Shown: positions 12,504 to 23,699, counted from the stretch's first letter. The stretch is DNA of 64,000 nt from Henckelia pumila (GCF_033568475.1 NW_027331831.1:6634001-6698000); one strand, 5' to 3'. Numbers and translations are program-made. Notes: generated by a model from the sequence alone, not told the origin.

Positions 12504-13640
12504 TCAAGGTTGAGGATGTCCTTGATGATTGTGGATGGCCTCATATGTTGTTATGACATATCGTGAATCCTCTTTATCTCTGTCAACTCTCTTTTTAACT
12601 GGGCATCCTTCAACCGCGCACTTGTAATAGTTCCTGTTGATTACATTTTGTGATCAGTTGTGTAAATTTCGAAGTTACTTAACAAAGAATTAGAAGCTGT
12701 CTCCAATCTTGATTTGACACGAACTGCAGTGTGGTAAATATTGCAGAATTGGTCCATTTATCAGCATAGTGATACAAAAATTGGTTCCAGAATTTGAGTT
12801 TGAATGAGACTGAGTTACTCATGTGATAGACGATAATATCGTAGAAGAAATCATGTGTCATGAAGTAATGTGGAACCTTGGATTGGGGCTGCTTTTTACC
12901 ATCTTTTTCCCATACTTCCTCCACTTGAAACCATCATCTAGTATCTCAATATCTGACTCGGTCTTAAAAGCAATCTTTTCTCTCGTTACTTTCTTTTGCT
13001 TGTCACTTTCTCTTGTTATCACATTCACGGCATCTGGCATCACATCTGTAATGGTGATGAGAGGGCAATATAAGCTATTATGTAAACCTTTACATTTATT
13101 ATCAACAAAGAAAATGTGAAAAATCATCACGGCAAATTCGGAGATATTTTCTTCATAGGAGGCACAATTACTCTGCTCGGCCCTTGTTGAAATCCATCGT
13201 CTGTGGGCGACAAATACTTTGATACATGTATGCATGAAACTAGTATATGAACATGTGTTCTTTGATGTCGCATCCGTGTATGTTAGCAAACATATATATG
13301 TAAAATTTGATGCTATGAATTGTTCAAAAAAAATGATGCTATAAAGTTTGGAACTTGGCTATGAATGACTTTGCTTACTGTTGCTAGAACTTTCATGAAA
13401 AGAGCTGTTGCTCCCAGCAAAGTTAATGCCGTCATCATTCACCATGGAGTTCGAATTTTGAGATATATAAGCTTCAGGTAATGAAGCAAATGCTGGGTTT
13501 TCCTCGGCAAAGTACCCATTGAACTCCGATAACTCAGAAACCTCGAAGTTAGTTTTGAGGGAATACATGCTCCCCGAGAAGCACTGTGGCCAAAAAGTGG
13601 CATGAAATATATCGGGATCGGGGTTTTGAGCCATGATCAT
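12504..13640 (-). CDS. Group IIc WRKY transcription factor, WRKYGKK variant (WRKY50/51-like)
   Basis: Three exons on the minus strand, 13640-13379, 13045-12877 and 12633-12504, give 186 residues. The second intron splits the conserved arginine codon inside the WRKY domain (NPR|NYY), the classic position for this class. The DNA-binding domain runs from about residue 119 to 183. It has WRKYGKK at 129-135 instead of WRKYGQK, and a zinc finger C149-x4-C154-x23-H178-x-H180. WRKYGKK is typical of the WRKY50/51 clade, which acts in salicylate/jasmonate defence and prefers altered W-box sites. The start could also be the second methionine (13634). The usual Y-E-G before the histidines reads YEA-I here. 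Function beyond nuclear DNA binding is inferred from the family. Confidence 0.9.
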
Positions 13641-14296
13641 CAAGTGAGGTGCTTTGGTGTGTATATATAATATAAGCTGCTTGGGTTCTAGGGACTTTCT
13701 TGGCAAGCTCCTGTTTTGGGCCAGAACCTTCATGTTTGTTTTACTGATTGCCCATCAATCAATCTGGTGGTGGCCTAGAATTATGAGCTGGGACCACATT
13801 GTGACGGACTTTGAAATTTAGACGAAGGAGCTGAAAGGTAATATTATGGAAAAAACTGGAGTTTTCTTGGAATGTTTTTCATCCGTGAAACGCGACTGGC
13901 TCGACTACCCCACTCTTTGGCTCGGTAGCACGAGGAGAGTCCCTTGACTCTTCCCCTAACCCCCAAAACTTCATTTTTGGGCCTAAGAATATGAACAGAA
14001 TTTAGTTCATTCCTCATAAGGTAATTTGAGAATACTACTGGCGGCACCGTCAGGCCCGTAAAATGCATAACACGAGCTTATGGTCCCCAACTCCCGAGTG
14101 AAAAATGGGCAGGGGAGCGAGATGTGTCATGCTTGGCGTGTGGACAGAGTTGTTGGTTTGAGAGTCTCGTGTTTGATCCGCTACTTCCTTAGTCAATTTA
14201 GACAATCAAACACCAGTCAGTACGGTATTGTTGAATTTGAAGGTTGGAAGTATAATAGCCACCTCCCAAAGTTTTGGCCTTAAGAGTAAATACAAT
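13641..14296. other. WRKY upstream region with unassigned repeat-like sequence
   Basis: 13650-13760 is the proximal upstream region of the WRKY gene, with a TATATATAATATA stretch at 13661-13673. From about 13830 the sequence becomes more GC-rich. Around 14120-14185 it resembles a tRNA-derived SINE: a possible A-box, then GTGTTTGATCC like a B-box. I cannot fix ends or a family. Confidence 0.35.
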
Positions 14297-14957
14297 TGAT
14301 GCGATTATCATAAAATGGGTTCCCGAATGATGGGCAGAGTATCCGGGTGAAATTCCAGCAAGCTCCTTCGTCCCGTCTTGGATGCAATCTACACGCCAGG
14401 AAACAAAGAAACTCATAAGTAGAGATCCGAAAGGGTTTTTGGCGTCGTCACTCCGATCCTTAAGTTAGGTTAAGATGTATGGAATGAGCTTAAGAATTTT
14501 GGAAGGGTGAGTGTGTGCGATACAATGGTGATAGGTGATAATGAACGTACCTTGGCTAGGCTCGGGAGCCCGGTATTTATACATGTTGGCCAGTGGCCTG
14601 GGTTATTAATAATTACATGGTATGAGCTAACTGACGGCTTTTAATGTGATGGGACAGTTATCACGTTTGATTAGACACCCCGTAATTTCAAGAAAAACTC
14701 ATACCGTTGAAACGTGATTGGTAATGATTTGGTCTGTAATAAGAGCATGATGTAAGATAGACGTGGCCTTTTCATGACCCTTGAAATAGAAAGTTTAGGC
14801 CCCACCAGCTCTCTTCTTCTCCCGGCTCCCAAGAGCATGTTTCCTAAATGTCCGACTTCCCCACTTTACCCGGGCTCCCATGATCACCGGGCCCTTAGGA
14901 CCACCCGGGTCCTCGAAACCACCGTGGTCTCTTGGGTCCACTAGGGTTATTTTACCA
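14297..14957 (-). repeat. LTR-like fossil, probably Ty3/gypsy-type
   Basis: Read on the minus strand it begins TGGTAAAATAACC and ends CGCATCA. It has a TATA-like box (GTATAAATACC, about 14573-14583) followed by a long leader, which is how plant LTRs are laid out. It is more GC-rich than its surroundings. I see no matching target duplication or internal coding region, so it is probably a solo or truncated LTR. Family assignment is uncertain. Confidence 0.4.
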
Positions 14958-15311
14958 GGAACGAATATTTGTTTCGTTTTGAATTAGTTTCAACGTGTTG
15001 TGCATACAGAGAAGCCTTTGCCAAATTGATTATTTTTTGACAAATTTATTTTAAGTATATGGAATCCACTCATTTTTATAATTGAATCATCTCGTGGTTT
15101 ATATATCAAAAGTGCATGAAACGTCAAGATCAAGAAAATATTATATAAAATTCTGCAAACCATTTTTTTTTTTTTAAGGTAAAATTCTGCAAACCATTGA
15201 ACACGCTCAATCCATCCGCTCAAGAACTAGGAGCCCACAAAGAGACAACACTTATTTATACATAACATTCACGCAAAAGCAACAAAAACAAACAGTTGGC
15301 AGAGCTTTCCT

Positions 15312-15776
15312 TCAAGCGATTTGAACCTCGATAGTCCTCGGCTTTTTCGGCTCCGGCGGCGGCAATTTCTCCACCGTCACAATCAGCACTCCGTCCTGGC
15401 ACACCGCCTTGATCGCCTCCACGTCCGCATTTTCCGGTAACACAAATTTCCTCATAAATTTCCCGACCCTTCGTTCCATCCTCACGTATTTTACGCCTTC
15501 CTTCTCTTCTTCACTCTTGCGCTCGCCACTGATAAGCAGCACGTTCCCTTCCTCCACTTGGACTTTGATGTCGCCGGATTTCAGTCCCGGCATGTCGATC
15601 ACAAACTCGTATGATTTCAGGCACTCCTTGACATCAGCCGGCGTCGCCGCCATGGCCTTGGCGTCGCGATAGTAGGCCCTGGTGGGTGCGCCGACGGATT
15701 TGTTTCCATCAGAATCCTCCGCAGCGCCGAACAAGTGGTGCAATGGGGAATCGAATCCAAGAAACCTTATATCCAT
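15312..15776 (-). CDS. Class II cytosolic small heat-shock protein, copy A1
   Basis: A single exon of 154 residues. The start [10 protein letters not shown] matches the short N-terminal arm of plant class II small heat-shock proteins; an upstream ATG (15845) would add 23 unconserved residues. The class II signature [14 protein letters not shown] precedes the alpha-crystallin domain, which runs from about residue 45 to 140 and includes [14 protein letters not shown] and [13 protein letters not shown]. The tail carries an I-x-V motif (TIEVQIA). These are ATP-independent chaperones that form dodecamers and hold unfolding proteins in the cytosol during heat stress. A1 and its upstream region are nearly identical to copy A2 (21072-21536). 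The third residue of GVLTVTV is Ile here. Promoter elements are listed separately. Confidence 0.94.
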   Translation of the reverse strand: MDIRFLGFDSPLHHLFGAAEDSDGNKSVGAPTRAYYRDAKAMAATPADVKECLKSYEFVIDMPGLKSGDIKVQVEEGNVLLISGERKSEEEKEGVKYVRMERRVGKFMRKFVLPENADVEAIKAVCQDGVLIVTVEKLPPPEPKKPRTIEVQIA

Positions 15777-15862
15777 GTCGATAGTTGGGTTGTTATTGAT
15801 CGGGAAAATGTGGGATTTTATGCACTTACGATTTTTCTGATGCAATGGAAGATTTGTTCAGC

Positions 15863-15965
15863 TGTATATATAGGGATAGACATGGCGGAAGTGTGGGGAA
15901 GAAATGTGAAATTTCCAGAGGAAACGGGGAAGAAGGGACTTTCTCTAGCAGTTTCTAGAATTTAT
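15863..15965 (-). promoter_or_regulatory. Heat-shock promoter of copy A1
   Basis: The TATA box is TATATA at about 15865-15872. Upstream are two heat-shock elements: GAA-n2-TTC-n2-GAG at 15908-15920, and TTC-TA-GAA at 15953-15960. Their spacing and position match heat-shock-factor-driven plant promoters. Confidence 0.75.
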
Positions 15966-15980
15966 AATAATTGGGCCTAA

Positions 15981-17203
15981 TTTTAGATTGGATTGGGCTG
16001 GTATAATTGCGCGTAACCAATGGGCCTTCAACTTTTGTTTTCCTATATTCTCAGTCGAGCACGGTCCACTTGGAATGGTCTCTAAAATTAAAATCAAAAT
16101 TATTTTCCAAAATACTGAAATAGTATATATGATAAATTAAATTGTGCAATTAAACTACTTGAGTTTTTTTAAAAAAAATAAACTACTTGAGTTATAACAC
16201 TTTGTTTATTTAATTTACGGCAAGATTAATTTTTATGATACAATTATTGCGTAATAAAGTAAAGTTGGTTTAATTATTTCATGAGTCGCATAATTTCTTC
16301 TTAAATTTTAAAAATTAATTTTATTTCGAACTGGTTCAAACATTGACAAGATCAGTTATGTTCCAATTCTCTCTTTCATTATAATAAAAATCTGTCGGTT
16401 TTAGAACTTTAGTCACACCTAATGAAGGCCATTGAAATGAAATATATATTGTTTTATATAACTGAAAAATAATTACCTAATCATCATAATTTTTGTTAAT
16501 GTAATACCTTTTTTTAAAATAAAAAAAAAACAAAAAAAAAACTGGTCTACATATATTTTTAACCTGATGATATAGACGAATTCTTACTTGAAAACCGTAG
16601 GGAGGTTTTTGTTTTTTTGGTACAAATTTGCTAGTCAACGAAGCTACTCTTGAATACGAACAACTCAAACAACATTGGGCAAATTTATTTTTTTTTTTAA
16701 GAGGAAAAATTATGTGTGATTAATTGTGGATATTTATCGATATATCTCTACTATATTATATAGTTGACAGTATTACAAAAATCGTTTGTTTGAGAACATT
16801 AATTTTTTTTTCTCATTTTACCCTCTTCACATTTTTTTCGCATGTTTGCTAACTTCTCCACGTAAATATAACTTTCCTCGTAACTTTTTTTCACATGTAG
16901 ACTAATTTTTTCATGTTTGCTTGTCTCTAATTAATTATTCTTTAATCATATTTTTTTTCATTGTACAGTTTATTTCAATATGAAATATATAAATATTTTG
17001 AAAAATATCTAATTAATTATTCTTAATCATATTTTTTTTAATTCTACAGTTTATTTCAGTATGAAATATATAAATATTTTAAAAAATATCGCGTATAAAA
17101 TCATCATGTTGTGATCATTATTGTATGCACGCAACCATTGTCATTTTACTCGTATATATACATACGAGGTTAATCAAAGACACAGGATAATTGGGGCAAA
17201 TCT
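15981..17203. other. AT-rich spacer between heat-shock copies A1 and B1
   Basis: No gene is recognised; the sequence is mostly A/T-rich with poly-T runs. 16927-17089 is an imperfect tandem duplication of about 82 bp. The last 60 bp are presumably the 3' UTR of copy B1. Confidence 0.6.
16927..17089. repeat. Tandem duplication, unit about 82 bp
   Basis: Two adjacent units, 16927-17008 and 17009-17089, both begin CTAATTAATTATTCTT and end AAAATAT. They share TACAGTTTATTTCA and ATGAAATATATAAATATTTT with few differences. Non-coding. Confidence 0.85.
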
Positions 17204-17626
17204 TCAAGCAGCTTGAACCTGGATAATTCTGGGCTTTTTGGGCAGCAATTTCTCCACCGTGACGGTCAGCACGCCGTCCTTACACACCGCCTTGATCTCG
17301 TCGGTGTTGGAGTTCACCGGCAACACGAATTTCTGCATCAAATTGAGGCACTTTCGATCCATTTTCACGTACTTCTCACCTGCCTTTGCTTCTTGTCTCT
17401 TTCGCTCTCCGCTGATGACAAGTACATTCCCATCGCCCACCTGCACTTTAATGTCGCCTGATTTGATCCCCGGCATATCGATCACATACTCGAATGATCC
17501 CGGGCACTCCTTCACATCCGCTGGCGCCATGGCGTGGGCGGCGAAGCAAGAGTTGAACCCCATGGGTGGCGTGTTGCCAATGCCGATGCCAAACTGGGGT
17601 ATATTTCCAGGTAATCTCGTATTCAT
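17204..17626 (-). CDS. Class II small heat-shock protein, shorter copy B1
   Basis: A single exon of 140 residues from [10 protein letters not shown]. An in-frame ATG at 17752 would add 42 residues, but that stretch covers the TATA region and resembles nothing. The N-terminal arm is shorter than in the A copies and lacks DAKAMAAT, keeping only AMAPADVKE. The alpha-crystallin domain is complete ([20 protein letters not shown] ... [15 protein letters not shown]), with the tail IIQVQAA giving an I-x-V-like end. Asn/Ser-rich [16 protein letters not shown] replaces [16 protein letters not shown]. It is paired with B2 (19899-20330), with which it shares flanking sequence. It is likely a functional chaperone of the same cytosolic class, diverged from the A type. 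Confidence 0.9.
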   Translation of the reverse strand: MNTRLPGNIPQFGIGIGNTPPMGFNSCFAAHAMAPADVKECPGSFEYVIDMPGIKSGDIKVQVGDGNVLVISGERKRQEAKAGEKYVKMDRKCLNLMQKFVLPVNSNTDEIKAVCKDGVLTVTVEKLLPKKPRIIQVQAA

Positions 17627-17696
17627 GTCGAATCCTGTTTCCGATCGTTCCCCTAGGGATTTCGGCTTTCTGATTCTAGCGAAGATTTGTTTAGCT

Positions 17697-17760
17697 GTAT
17701 ATATAGATACATGGATGCATCCCTTAGAAGAGAGAGTTGCGGTTCCTACCAAAGGAAAAA
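17697..17760 (-). promoter_or_regulatory. TATA promoter of B1 without a clear heat-shock element
   Basis: TGTATATATAG at 17697-17706 is the TATA box in the same relative position as in the A copies. Upstream, AGAAGAGAGAGTTGCGGTTCC contains GAA and TTC pieces, but not in the n2-spaced alternating pattern. The region aligns with the B2 promoter. Confidence 0.6.
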
Positions 17761-18699
17761 AGCATATTGTATACTTTTACACAGATTTTTTTACCATATT
17801 ATGCAAATTTTCCATATTCATCTAAATTTACATTATACTGGACTTGAACCTTTGTTAATTTTTACCATCTTTCTAATTTAAAAAGTAGATCTTGACATCA
17901 TACGAGCTAATGTGATATTTGCCATTAAATATGATAAGTAATGTGATACTTTAGATGTTTTTTTGGTTGACGAGATGCTAGCAAAAGAGTAGTAACCTTA
18001 CACTACATCCAATGGTTCAATTTTAATTTGTCTATGTATGGTCCGTCCACATGTTCAAATTAATTTTGGATCTTTGGATCTAGCATCATTTTACTGCCCT
18101 TTTGTTAGCATGAACTCAACCGTTTTTCAACGTAAATAACTTTTGATAGAGAAATTTCTTTTTTTCTTAATTTCAATTTGCATGAAAATCTACATGAAAT
18201 GCTTTGAAGCCATGTTTTCTTCTGTTGGCTCCATCCTATGACGATCAACACATTCATTTCTATTGTTCCAGTGTGATTGATTTGGCGCATCTAGCTACCT
18301 AGCTGTTCATGCTATTTGTTTACAACCGATAACATTTCACGAGTGTATGTCGTCTCACTCATTTATACAATTCATTTGAAGAAGTGTTTAGGAAGACACT
18401 AACTGTGCCGAAATGAACTCAATGTTAAAAGAGAAATACGAGTAAGATAGTTGCACTCCAGAGGATTATCATGGGAGGCACAAATTGCCAGTTGAACATT
18501 ATGTTCGAAATCAATTTAGTGCCCATGAATAATTGATCCGATGACAAGTGAATTGACAGAGAAACTATATGCGATTTTTTTTGCTTCTGTTATAATTATT
18601 ACTTAGATTTGGATTTGACACTCTTCTTTAAAGTAAGATGTCACTCCTTCTATTTCACAGTGTGGCATATCCATTTGTCAGCAGCATTATGCTCTTTAG

Positions 18700-19490
18700 T
18701 TATTGACTGAATCAGGAGTTACTGGTTGTAAACCACGCAATATTCCTATTGACACTAACCTAAAGATTAGTTGTGAAGAATGTGAATTGTTGTATGGTCC
18801 ATCCATGTATCGAAAATTGATTGGAAAACTGTTGTATCTCACAGTCACAAGACCTGATTTAGCTTATCTGTGAATAAGCCGAGTCAATTCGTTGCTAACC
18901 TAAGAGATACATCTTCAGGCTGCATTTTCAGTACTCAAACATACGGTTGGACACGGGCTGTTTTATAGCTCGTTGTCCCCTCTTAAGCTTACTTTTTTCT
19001 CATATTCGAACTGGGCCACTTATCTTGATACACGCGGTTCTGTTACTAGTTTTTGTGTGCCTCTTGGAGAGTCTTTAATATCGTGAAAGTCTAAGAAACA
19101 ACAAACGATATCACGATTATCTACAGAGGCGAAGTATCCTTCCACGGCTAGTGCTACATGTGAGGTGGTTTGGTCGTTCTCTCTTCTTGAGGACTTGTAT
19201 GCATTTCTCTTCCTCAACCTACAGTGTTGTTTGTGATGGCCAAGGAACCATTCACATGGCTTCGGACCCAACCTAGTTTTCCATGAGCACCGAAGCATAA
19301 TAAAATCGATTGTCATGTTGTGCGTGAAAGATATAGAGTTCATCATCAAAGTTCTTTTTCTTCATGTCTCTTTAAATTTGCAGCTAGCAGATTTGTTCAC
19401 CAAATCTTGTTGTCAACTCAGTTTTCATACTTTGCGAACCAAGATGGATGTTCATTATATACACGTTCCATCTCGAGGGGAGTATTAAGT
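18700..19490 (+). mobile_element. Old Ty1/copia fossil, 3' half of pol
   Basis: A degraded plus-strand relic of the reverse transcriptase end and RNase H of a copia element. Recognisable words include the YGPSMYRKLIGKLLYLT-type block, the RNase H region and the LADLFTK-like stretch, ending at a purine-rich tract (CGAGGGGAG, about 19475-19484). It has many breaks and no LTR that I can delimit, so it is much older than the element at the left end of the window. It sits between small heat-shock copies B1 and B2. Confidence 0.8.
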
Positions 19491-19511
19491 GTGTTGGCTT
19501 GAAAAAAAAAA

Positions 19512-19530
19512 ACACACACACACACACACA
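19512..19530. repeat. (CA)n microsatellite
   Basis: A short pure CA/AC run directly after a poly-A stretch, just past the end of the copia fossil. Confidence 0.9.
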
Positions 19531-19898
19531 AATAGCATTTTTATTCTTTGCTATAAGAATGTATTTTGTCGGGGATATCTTGAATATTTGAACACTTTTT
19601 GTTAGTATTTTTCATTCTGAAAAACTTGAGTTATAATGATGAAAGTGTTTCTTCCTCTTCCGATTCTCAAATCCTGATAAACTTGAACAACATAGGCAAT
19701 TTTCTAAGAGGCACTACTGTGTGCTCAAGGGAGTCTTCTGCATTATAAAACTTGAAAACACAGGATGATTGATGCAATACTCATGATTCATGAATGGACC
19801 AAAATAAAACAGATGCTATTTGTTTTATTCCCTTGAAGGTGAAGAACAGTAGCCAAAATCACACGAGATACTAATAAAAACAAGTAACAGTGCATTCT

Positions 19899-20330
19899 TC
19901 AAGAACCTTGAACCTCGATAATTCTGGGTTTTTTCGGCAGCGACTTCTCCACCGTCACAGTCAGCACGCCGTCCTTACACACCGCCTTGATCTCATCGGT
20001 GTTGGAGTTCACCGGCAACACGAATTCCTGCATTAATGTTCCGCACTTTCGATCCCTTCTCACGTACTTCTCATCTGTCTTCACTTCTGGCCTCTTGCGC
20101 ACCCCGCTGATGGTCAGCATATTCCCATCCCCCACTTGCACTTTAATATCGCCTGATTTAATCCCCGGCATGTCGATTAAATACTCGAATGATCCGGGGC
20201 ACTCCTTGACATCCGCTGGCGCCATGGCCGCAGCATCACAAGAGTTGAACTCCATGGATCGTGTGTTGCCACCTCCGGCGGAAAACTGGGACAAGACTGA
20301 AGATTCGGTTCCGGGAATCATCATATTCAT
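19899..20330 (-). CDS. Class II small heat-shock protein, shorter copy B2
   Basis: A single exon of 143 residues from [10 protein letters not shown]; an in-frame upstream ATG (20468) is disregarded because it spans the TATA box. The alpha-crystallin domain is intact ([20 protein letters not shown] ... [15 protein letters not shown]), with the tail IIEVQGS. Compared with B1 it shows more change in the beta-strand loop region ([20 protein letters not shown]), where the other copies read ISGERKR; a conserved acidic residue is replaced by Val. It therefore looks coding but under looser constraint. Same family role as the other copies: ATP-independent chaperone of the cytosol. Confidence 0.88.
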   Translation of the reverse strand: MNMMIPGTESSVLSQFSAGGGNTRSMEFNSCDAAAMAPADVKECPGSFEYLIDMPGIKSGDIKVQVGDGNMLTISGVRKRPEVKTDEKYVRRDRKCGTLMQEFVLPVNSNTDEIKAVCKDGVLTVTVEKSLPKKPRIIEVQGS

Positions 20331-20401
20331 GTCGATACTTGTTTCCGAGGATTTGCTTTTTTGAATTCGGATGCGAGCCGAGGTTTGTGTTATTGTGTAG
20401 C

Positions 20402-20460
20402 TGTATATATAGATAGATAAGATATATACCTCGGCATAGTTGAGGTTTCTATGAAAGGAA
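20402..20460 (-). promoter_or_regulatory. TATA promoter of B2 with a degenerate heat-shock element
   Basis: CTGTATATATAG at 20401-20412 is the TATA box. GGTTTCTATGAAAGGAA at 20444-20460 has TTC and GAA separated by three bases instead of two, so it is at best a weak heat-shock element. Confidence 0.55.
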
Positions 20461-21071
20461 AAAAGCATATTTTATAGTTTTACACAGATTTACTTGCCAT
20501 ATTATACAAATCTTCCATATTCACCTATTAACAACGTAGATCGTCACGTGACTCACGTCATATGGAGTATAAACAATCGGTATTTAACCAAGTAAAGTAA
20601 TTACATTGGTTTTAGGAAACAATCAACTGTGCCCAAATGAGCTAAATGTGATAAGAAAACTATACAAGTGAAGTTAGTTGTACTCTCGAAGATTATAATG
20701 GGAGGCACAAATTGCTAAGCCAACATTATGATCGAAATCATTTTAATGCCCATAATTACGATCCGATAAGTGAATTGTTCAAGAAACCATATGGGATTGT
20801 AATGTTTTTTTCTCATTATTATTTAGATTTGAGATTCGAGGTGAAAGATTCGAATTCAAGTCACTTTTCTTTGGAGTAAGATGCCATAATTAAAAGGATG
20901 GCAATAGCATAAGTGATTCTGAAAGTCAAGAAACACACACTTTCATAATTCTCAAACAAAAGGACAACACAATCCACCAAAGACCAAAACTGAGCATCAC
21001 TTATTCCATACCAGACCCACCACTCAAAAGGACTTACTAATACCAACAGAAAACAGAGCTTTTTCTTCAGA

Positions 21072-21536
21072 TCAAGCGATTTGAACCTCGATAGTCCTCG
21101 GCTTTTTCGGCTCCGGCGGCGGCAATTTCTCCACCGTCACAGTCAGCACGCCGTCCTGACACACCGCCTTGATCGCCTCGACGTCGGCATTTTCCGGCAA
21201 CACGAATTTCCGCATAAATTTCCCAACCCTTCGTTCCATCCTCACGTACTTCACACCTTCCTTCTCTTCTTCTCTCTTACGCTCGCCACTGATAAGCAGC
21301 ACGTTCCCTTCCTCTACTTGCACTTTGATGTCGCCGGATTTCAGTCCCGGCATGTCGATCACGAACTCGTATGATTTCGGGTACTCCTTGATGTCAGCCG
21401 GCGTCGCCGCCATGGCCTTGGCGTCGCGATAGTAGGACCTGGTGGGTGCGCCGACGGGTTTGTGGCCATCAGAATCCTCCGCAGCTCCGAACAAGTGGTG
21501 CAATGGGGAGTCGAATCCAAGAAACCTTATATCCAT
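21072..21536 (-). CDS. Class II small heat-shock protein, copy A2
   Basis: A single exon of 154 residues, almost identical to A1 along the whole protein ([20 protein letters not shown]...). It differs at a few sites, such as [10 protein letters not shown] for [10 protein letters not shown] and ERKREEEKE for ERKSEEEKE. The alpha-crystallin domain spans about residues 45-140 with the standard [15 protein letters not shown], and the C-terminal motif is TIEVQIA. Identity to A1 continues through the promoter and about 200 bp upstream, so the pair arose by recent duplication or was homogenised by gene conversion. It acts as a cytosolic chaperone under heat. Confidence 0.95.
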   Translation of the reverse strand: MDIRFLGFDSPLHHLFGAAEDSDGHKPVGAPTRSYYRDAKAMAATPADIKEYPKSYEFVIDMPGLKSGDIKVQVEEGNVLLISGERKREEEKEGVKYVRMERRVGKFMRKFVLPENADVEAIKAVCQDGVLTVTVEKLPPPEPKKPRTIEVQIA

Positions 21537-21626
21537 GTCGATAGTTGGCTTGTTATTGATGGGGAAAATGTGGGATTTGTTGGACTTCTGAAAATTTTCT
21601 GATGCAATGGAAGAATTGTTGAGGTG

Positions 21627-21722
21627 TATATATAGGGATAGACATGGCGGAAGTGTCGGGAAGAAAGGTGAAATTTCCAGAGGAAATGAGGAAGAAGGGA
21701 CTTATTCTAGCAGTTTCTAGAA
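21627..21722 (-). promoter_or_regulatory. Heat-shock promoter of copy A2
   Basis: The TATA box is at 21627-21634. Heat-shock elements are GAA-n2-TTC at 21670-21677 and TTC-TA-GAA at 21715-21722. Layout and wording match the A1 promoter. Confidence 0.75.
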
Positions 21723-21759
21723 ATTTATAATAATCGGGCCTAATTTTAGACTGTATTAG

Positions 21760-21797
21760 CCTAAAATGTTTTTGTATTTTGAGAGTTTTGGTTTATA

Positions 21798-21837
<40 letters not shown>

Positions 21838-23040
21838 GCAACAAGTTATATTACTTTCTCAAATTTAATAATATGATGCTGATACATAATAGTGTTTTTT
21901 TTTTGCACATTTCAAATCAATAATTATCTAAATATAATAATTTTGTGTTCTTTTCAAGTTAATAATTTTATATCTTTTACTAATAGTAATATAATAATCT
22001 TGAAAATTTAAAATATAAACAAGAATAAAGATTGAACTTAAAAGATAAAATATATGATTAAAATATTTTAAAAAAAGGAAGCTATTTTTGAGAATTATAT
22101 ATTTTTAAATAAAGTCATGTAATATGACTATAATTGTAATTTTAAATATTTTAAATAATTATATATATATATATATGGTTTCAAAAAAAACATAAATATA
22201 TATATATGTAAATTAAGAAAATTATTTTAGATGTTATTTTTTAGTAAAATGAAAACCAATGTTTTTCACGTCTCAATACATTAAATAAAAGTAAAATTAT
22301 GCTTTAATTTGAATGCCCATATTTTTTACTATATTTTATGAAAATTGTTTTTAAGTTACTTTTCAAGAAATTTGAAAATATATACCCCAAAATAAGACCA
22401 AATATATATGTATATCGTGATTGGTGATTTTCAAGGAAAAATATTTAATCTTAATTATATTCTCTCAGCTTGACAGTTATTTTTATCTCATTATTAGTGT
22501 AATTTCAACTTTGGTATACAATCAAAACATTGGAGTCTGGAGATACCAAACAGTAAATAATAATACATTTTGCTCTTTCTTATACCTCTCCTATTTCGTG
22601 GGTCGAATATATTTTCACATCTTGGATTGTGGATATATCCCTTCTTGATATCTGTTATTATATCTCAGAAAACACAACTGACTATCTAAATATGATCTGA
22701 ATATTTGGAAAATAGTTGTGTTATAGAAAATGATCGTGAGTTAGAAATTTAATTTAATTAATAAAATATGCTCTTTCATGCCCATATGATAATTTTTTTT
22801 ACCAGAATAATTAATCTCATACCATCTATGAATATGAACACAAAAGATTTTGAAAATTAAGAAACCATATTTTTTTTAAAAAATAGTTCTCAAAACTACA
22901 GAGCACAAACAGAAACAGAAACAGAAACAGAAACATCTTCACCCCTCAGATCAAAAACCAAAACATTTCCACAATTATTCCATCACAGAACAAACACCCA
23001 ACAAGGCTACTATTATTTTCAGAACCAAAAAACAGCTAGC
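21760..23040. other. AT-rich spacer between heat-shock copies A2 and A3
   Basis: No gene is recognised. It contains a TAA microsatellite (21799-21836), TA dinucleotide runs near 22160-22210, and an ACAGAA hexamer run (22905-22934) just downstream of copy A3. Confidence 0.65.
21799..21836. repeat. (AAT)n microsatellite
   Basis: About twelve uninterrupted AAT/TAA units. Confidence 0.93.
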
Positions 23041-23051
23041 AGAGCATTTCT

Positions 23052-23516
23052 TCAAGCAATTTGAACCTCAATAGTCCTTGGTTTTTTGGGCTCCGGCGGC
23101 GGCAGTTTCTCCACCGTCACAGTCAGCACGCCGTCGTGGCACACGGCCTTGATCGCCTCCGTGTTGGCATTCTCCGGCAGCACGAACTTGCGCATGAATT
23201 TCCCCACCCTACGTTCCATCCTCACGTATTTCTGACCCTCCTTCTCTTGTTCTCTCTTACGCTCGCCGCTGATCAGCAGCACATTCCCATCCTCCACTTG
23301 AACTTTGATATCGCCTGATTTCAGCCCCGGCATGTCGATCACGAACTCGTACGCTTTCGGGTACTCCTTGATATCCGCAGGCGTCGCCGCCATTGCCTTG
23401 GCGTCGCGATAGTAGGTACTGGTGGGTGCCCCGACGGATTTTCCGCCGTCGGAATCCTCTGCGGCGTCGAACAGGTGGAAGAGTGGGGAATCGAGTCCGA
23501 GGAACCTGATATCCAT
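23052..23516 (-). CDS. Class II small heat-shock protein, copy A3
   Basis: A single exon of 154 residues beginning [20 protein letters not shown]. It carries the class II block [14 protein letters not shown] and a complete alpha-crystallin domain with [20 protein letters not shown] and [15 protein letters not shown]. The tail is TIEVQIA. It is the most diverged of the three long copies ([24 protein letters not shown]), and its flanks do not match A1/A2 far beyond the promoter, so its duplication is older. It is the upstream-most gene of the minus-strand cluster. Confidence 0.95.
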   Translation of the reverse strand: MDIRFLGLDSPLFHLFDAAEDSDGGKSVGAPTSTYYRDAKAMAATPADIKEYPKAYEFVIDMPGLKSGDIKVQVEDGNVLLISGERKREQEKEGQKYVRMERRVGKFMRKFVLPENANTEAIKAVCHDGVLTVTVEKLPPPEPKKPRTIEVQIA

Positions 23517-23616
23517 GCCTACACTTGCTACTAATCTGGATTGTGGATCACGTTTTTTTTATTTTCGCTTCCAATTTCTTGAAATCTGTGATATGAACGA
23601 GGATCCGATTGATGAG

Positions 23617-23692
23617 TATATATAGATAGATATACAGGAAGTCTCGAGAAGAAAGGAGGTGTTTCCAGAGCGAAGTCTAGCGATTTCTAGAA
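23617..23692 (-). promoter_or_regulatory. Heat-shock promoter of copy A3
   Basis: The TATA box is TATATATAG at 23617-23625. A perfect TTC-TA-GAA lies at 23685-23692, and further GAA/TTC half-sites occur at 23639-23665. Confidence 0.7.
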
Positions 23693-23699
23693 GGATAAT

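Larger units (their letters stand above)
17204..18590. repeat. Segmental duplicate of 19899-20815 (B1 block)
   Basis: The B1 gene, its promoter and distant upstream text (18390-18585, including GGGAGGCACAAATTGC and GATCCGAT) match the B2 block (20617-20810). About 500 bp at roughly 17880-18390 has no obvious counterpart in B2 and is either an insertion here or a loss there. Confidence 0.75.

Noticed and set aside
14100-14200. tRNA gene or SINE
   Set aside because: GTGTTTGATCC resembles a B-box, but no cloverleaf can be folded by eye and no poly-A tail or duplication marks a SINE.
15409-23625. Long plus-strand open frames opposite the heat-shock genes
   Set aside because: They are antisense shadows of the conserved alpha-crystallin coding sequence, repeated at each copy with no independent features.
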